From assembly GCA_030611395.1 (NCBI GenBank), contig JAUWPX010000033.1, forward strand, positions 1-9,270: a stretch of DNA of 9,270 bases, written 5' to 3'. Position 1 is the stretch's first letter. Each line of letters starts with the position of its first letter. The stretch is from Bacteroidota bacterium. GTDB lineage: Bacteria > Bacteroidota > Bacteroidia > Bacteroidales > VadinHA17. The notes under the pieces were generated by a model that saw only the letters and a list, made by a program, of their open reading frames with translations, searched no databases and was not told the origin of the DNA. Below, one piece after another: positions 7,536-9,270 of the stretch. A program made the position numbers and the translations under genes.

Positions 7536-8480
7536 TTAATTATTTCTTTTTGTAGTTACTTTATGCAGAACAGGATTAATTTCGACTTTTTTTGTAGGAT
7601 CAAGGGTGGCATTTCTTTTAGCAACCTGGTCCGCTACCTGATCAGCCATTTCAATAAAAGCTTTCCCCACAATTGAATCTTCGTTCAGAACAGAAGGTTT
7701 GCCGGCATCTCCATCCTCACAAATACTTTGTACTATTGGAATTTGTCCTAACAGAGGGATGTTTTTCTTTTCCGCAAGTTTTTTACATCCGTCTTTCCCA
7801 AAAATATAATACTTGTTATCAGGCAATTCTGCCGGAGTAAACCATGACATATTTTCTACCAGTCCTAATACAGGCACATTGATCTTATCCCCCATGAACA
7901 TGGAGATCCCTTTAACAGCATCAGCCAGTGCCACTTCTTGTGGGGTACTTACAATAATTGCACCTGTAACAGGAACTTCCTGAACCAGGGTTAGATGAAT
8001 ATCGCTTGTGCCAGGAGGCAGGTCTACCAGCAGATAATCCAGTTCTCCCCAATTACTTTGTCTTATAAGTTGTTTTAGTGCATTGGTTGCCATTGGGCCT
8101 CTCCAGACCAAGGCATCATCAGGATTAATAAAGAATCCTATCGACAATATTTTTATTCCATATTTCTCAATCGGTTCTATAATATCTACTCCATCAATTT
8201 TACTAACCATGGGTTTTTGCCCTTCAACATTAAACATCTTGGGAATAGAAGGCCCATAGATATCAGCATCGATCAAACCCACCGCTGCTCCTGATTTGGA
8301 AAGAGCAATAGCAAGATTTGTTGCTACTGTTGATTTTCCAACACCACCTTTTCCTGATGCAACAGCAATTATATTTTTAACCTTTGGCAGTGCTTTTATT
8401 TCATCTTTTTTCATAACCTCATCCGATTTAATATTGATATTTCCTTTTATTTCAGCCTTCTCTTTACTCACCTTACTCAA
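7536..8480 (-). CDS. mrp: Mrp/NBP35-family P-loop ATPase (ApbC-like), lacking MIP18 domain and CxxC
   Basis: Cytosolic SIMIBI-class ATPase of the Mrp/ApbC/Nbp35 family, implicated in loading Fe-S clusters onto target proteins. Residue numbers are for the 314-codon form. Deviant Walker A ASGKGGVGKST (41-51) has the signature Lys44; switch I GLIDADIYGPSIPKMF (68-83); Walker B LLVDLPPGTSD (150-160); and VPVLGLVENMSWF (202-214). Where ApbC has the Fe-S-binding CxxC after ENMS, this protein has FTPAELPDNKYYIFG (214-228) with no cysteine; Cys232 and Cys254 are isolated. The N-terminal MIP18/DUF59 domain of many Mrp proteins is absent: only about 35 residues precede the ATPase core. The start is uncertain: the frame is closed by a TAG directly before TTG 8480; other options are GTG 8471 and ATG 8414 (292 aa), and the ATG is attractive. 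nfu starts 1 nt after the stop. Confidence 0.92.
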   Translation of the reverse strand: MSKVSKEKAEIKGNINIKSDEVMKKDEIKALPKVKNIIAVASGKGGVGKSTVATNLAIALSKSGAAVGLIDADIYGPSIPKMFNVEGQKPMVSKIDGVDIIEPIEKYGIKILSIGFFINPDDALVWRGPMATNALKQLIRQSNWGELDYLLVDLPPGTSDIHLTLVQEVPVTGAIIVSTPQEVALADAVKGISMFMGDKINVPVLGLVENMSWFTPAELPDNKYYIFGKDGCKKLAEKKNIPLLGQIPIVQSICEDGDAGKPSVLNEDSIVGKAFIEMADQVADQVAKRNATLDPTKKVEINPVLHKVTTKRNN

Positions 8481-8499
8481 CTACTCAACTTTTGAAGTG

Positions 8500-8507
8500 C
8501 AAAATTA
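8500..8507 (-). promoter_or_regulatory. Bacteroidota -7 promoter element (TAATTTTG) upstream of mrp
   Basis: On the minus strand the sequence reads TAATTTTG, an exact match to TANNTTTG, in the 61-nt gap between the ATL stop and mrp. A TTTC 22 nt upstream could serve as a weak -33. Initiation would fall near 8497-8492, giving about a 13-nt leader to TTG 8480 or about an 80-nt leader to ATG 8414. It would give mrp-nfu, and perhaps genes beyond, their own promoter. The match is exact but short, so confidence is moderate. Confidence 0.4.
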
Positions 8508-8541
8508 ATAATTATTTCCCTTTATTCCGGAAATTTGATTA

Positions 8542-8871
8542 TTATTCCATACGCGGATCCCAGAAGAGTTCTTCGAAATCAACCACTTTATCATCCTCAA
8601 CCCTTATTCCCTCATTTTCAAGCAATTGTTTCATAATAAGTGAACCGCCAAAATGTTTTTTCCCGGAAAGGATCCCATTCCTGTTCACAACACGGTGTGC
8701 AGGAATAAAAACACTAAGTCCACGGGAACTGTTTAATGCCCAGCCCACAACACGGGCCGAACCTCCGGTACCCAGATACTTTGCAATAGCACCATAAGTT
8801 GTTACTCTTCCGTACGGGACTTCCTTTGTTACCTCGTAAACCTTTTCAAAAAAACCGTTGTTTTCATCCAT
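8542..8871 (-). CDS. Alkyltransferase-like protein (ATL), MGMT-family fold without the catalytic cysteine
   Basis: A 109-aa single-domain protein of the O6-alkylguanine-DNA alkyltransferase DNA-binding fold. The active-site PCHR of MGMT/Ogt is replaced by IPAHRVV (56-62), with Ala58 in the Cys position, so it cannot accept alkyl groups by the usual mechanism. Known ATLs bind O6-alkylguanine, bend DNA and flag the lesion for nucleotide excision repair; Thermus ATL also has Ala here, while E. coli and fission yeast have Trp. Other family features are kept: VPYGRVTTYGAIAKYLG (18-34), the recognition helix SARVVGWAL (38-46) with Arg40 in the place of the arginine finger, NRNGILSG (63-70), and the terminal LLENEGI (83-89). 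ATG at 8871 is chosen; it lies 5 nt from an 18-nt inverted repeat. The gap to mrp is 61 nt. There is no N-terminal Ada domain, which fits ATL size. Confidence 0.92.
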   Translation of the reverse strand: MDENNGFFEKVYEVTKEVPYGRVTTYGAIAKYLGTGGSARVVGWALNSSRGLSVFIPAHRVVNRNGILSGKKHFGGSLIMKQLLENEGIRVEDDKVVDFEELFWDPRME

Positions 8872-8876
8872 TCTCT

Positions 8877-8894
8877 GAATATTTAAGAATATTC
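8877..8894. repeat. Perfect 7-bp inverted repeat just upstream of the ATL gene
   Basis: The sequence GAATATT-TAAG-AATATTC is a perfect inverted repeat with 7-bp arms and a 4-nt spacer, ending 5 nt before the ATL start codon at 8871. It could be an operator for a dimeric regulator or a weak AU-rich hairpin over the ribosome-binding region. The arms are only about 14% G+C, so chance formation is possible. Confidence 0.5.
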
Positions 8895-8918
8895 ACTAAA
8901 AAAACGCTAAAAGAGAAA

Positions 8919-9024
8919 CTTACTGATTCCCGGCTTTTCTTCTCTTCTCTTACTGCCGACTGTGGACTTCCGGCTAAATAATGATTAATATTCCTATTTA
9001 ACCGGCTCATTATTAGTAAGCCGG
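8919..9024. repeat. Cluster of short degenerate repeats (CCGGCT and CTTACTG) between ATL and trmB
   Basis: In this stretch CCGGCT occurs at 8930-8935, 8970-8975 and 9002-9007, and its complement AGCCGG at 9019-9024. The last two form a 6-bp stem with an 11-nt loop over the trmB 3' end. CTTACTG is repeated at 8919-8925 and 8949-8955, and a TTCTTCTCTTCTCTT tract (8937-8951) separates them. The pattern is a decayed short-repeat cluster in the longest intergenic gap of the window (8872-8993). The remainder of that gap holds no recognisable gene. The stem at 9002-9024 might contribute to ending trmB transcription, but it has no U tract. Confidence 0.4.
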
Positions 9025-9270
9025 AAACTCAGACAGGTAATCTTTTTGCCTTCTTCAATAAATTGTTTTTCATAAAAAGGTTTAACAAAAAAATCCTCGT
9101 CTGTTACTTCGGTATTATAAAGATCGGGGGTCGAATGCAGTAATTCCAGGTTGTTCTGCCTGACAATATCCAGTGTATATTCATACAAGGAATAATTGTC
9201 TGTCTTCAGATGAATTATTCCTTCAGGGATTAAGAAATCCTTATATGAATTAAGAAACCATGGATTTGTG
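8994..9270 (-). CDS. trmB: tRNA (guanine-N7-)-methyltransferase, C-terminal part (5' end beyond right edge)
   Basis: Uses S-adenosylmethionine to methylate N7 of G46 in the tRNA variable loop. Only the last 91 residues and the TAG stop (8996-8994) are inside the window; the frame runs open through the right edge. Visible features fit the Bacteroidota TrmB C-terminus: NPWFLNSYKDFLIPEGIIHLKTDN, where GIIHLKTDN is the TrmB motif with the conserved Thr-Asp, followed by YSLYEYTLDIVRQ, LLHSTPDLYN and the signature KPFYEKQFIEEGKKITCLSFRL, in which FYEKQFIEEGKKI is typical. A TTG at 9188 is only an internal leucine codon (SLYEYT) and not a start, because homology continues upstream of it to the edge. 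The SAM-binding site and N-terminus cannot be assessed. The 3' end overlaps a short CCGGCT/AGCCGG stem. Confidence 0.88.
   Translation of the reverse strand, partial: TNPWFLNSYKDFLIPEGIIHLKTDNYSLYEYTLDIVRQNNLELLHSTPDLYNTEVTDEDFFVKPFYEKQFIEEGKKITCLSFRLTNNEPVK

Noticed and set aside
9188..9188. TTG at 9188 as the start of a separate 64-aa gene
   Set aside because: Reading the frame upstream to the edge gives NPWFLNSYKDFLIPEGIIHLKTDN, which continues TrmB homology; the TTG is an internal leucine.

Overview
This 9.27-kb window is AT-rich and carries nine genes. All are on the minus strand, so it reads right to left, and gaps are short (1 to 122 nt). Several features point to Bacteroidota, probably a Bacteroidales-like or related environmental lineage: two type IX secretion system (T9SS) proteins (PorX and PorW/SprE), an Mrp ATPase with the 'WFTPAELPDNKYYIFG' segment I recall from this phylum, an alanine dehydrogenase of the long N-terminal-tail type, weak or absent Shine-Dalgarno sequences, and two exact TANNTTTG promoter-like elements. 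The exact genus cannot be judged from the sequence alone.

Layout in the direction of transcription (high to low coordinates): the C-terminal end of TrmB, a tRNA m7G46 methyltransferase (9270-8994, 5' end outside the window); a 122-nt intergenic stretch with short repeats and a perfect inverted repeat; an alkyltransferase-like protein (ATL) with Ala in place of the MGMT catalytic Cys (8871-8542); an Mrp/NBP35-type P-loop ATPase (8480-7536); a one-domain Nfu-type Fe-S scaffold (7534-7283) 1 nt behind it; the T9SS lipoprotein PorW/SprE (7185-4516); the response regulator/PglZ protein PorX (4460-2904); the tRNA t6A ATPase TsaE (2848-2432); a Bacteroidota-type alanine dehydrogenase (2324-1101); and the lipid A Kdo transferase WaaA/KdtA (1055-1, cut by the left edge).

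Functionally there are three themes. First, iron-sulfur cluster handling: mrp and nfu are spaced for translational coupling, and the CxxC motif sits only on Nfu. Second, T9SS: PorX, a receiver plus alkaline-phosphatase-fold regulator, lies directly downstream of PorW, a structural lipoprotein of the same machine. This is the most interesting association here. Third, housekeeping: tRNA modification (trmB, tsaE), an alkylated-DNA recognition protein, amino-acid oxidation/reduction and LPS core assembly. No mobile element, CRISPR array, rRNA, tRNA or phage signal was seen. No intergenic stretch exceeds about 125 nt. I do not see a wholly undescribed system; the points worth a second look are the porW-porX linkage, several active-site substitutions (ATL Cys to Ala, Mrp without CxxC or the MIP18 domain, Ald His to Gln), the non-ATG starts of porW and mrp with overlapping or nearby promoter-like elements, and the repeat-bearing gap upstream of the ATL gene.
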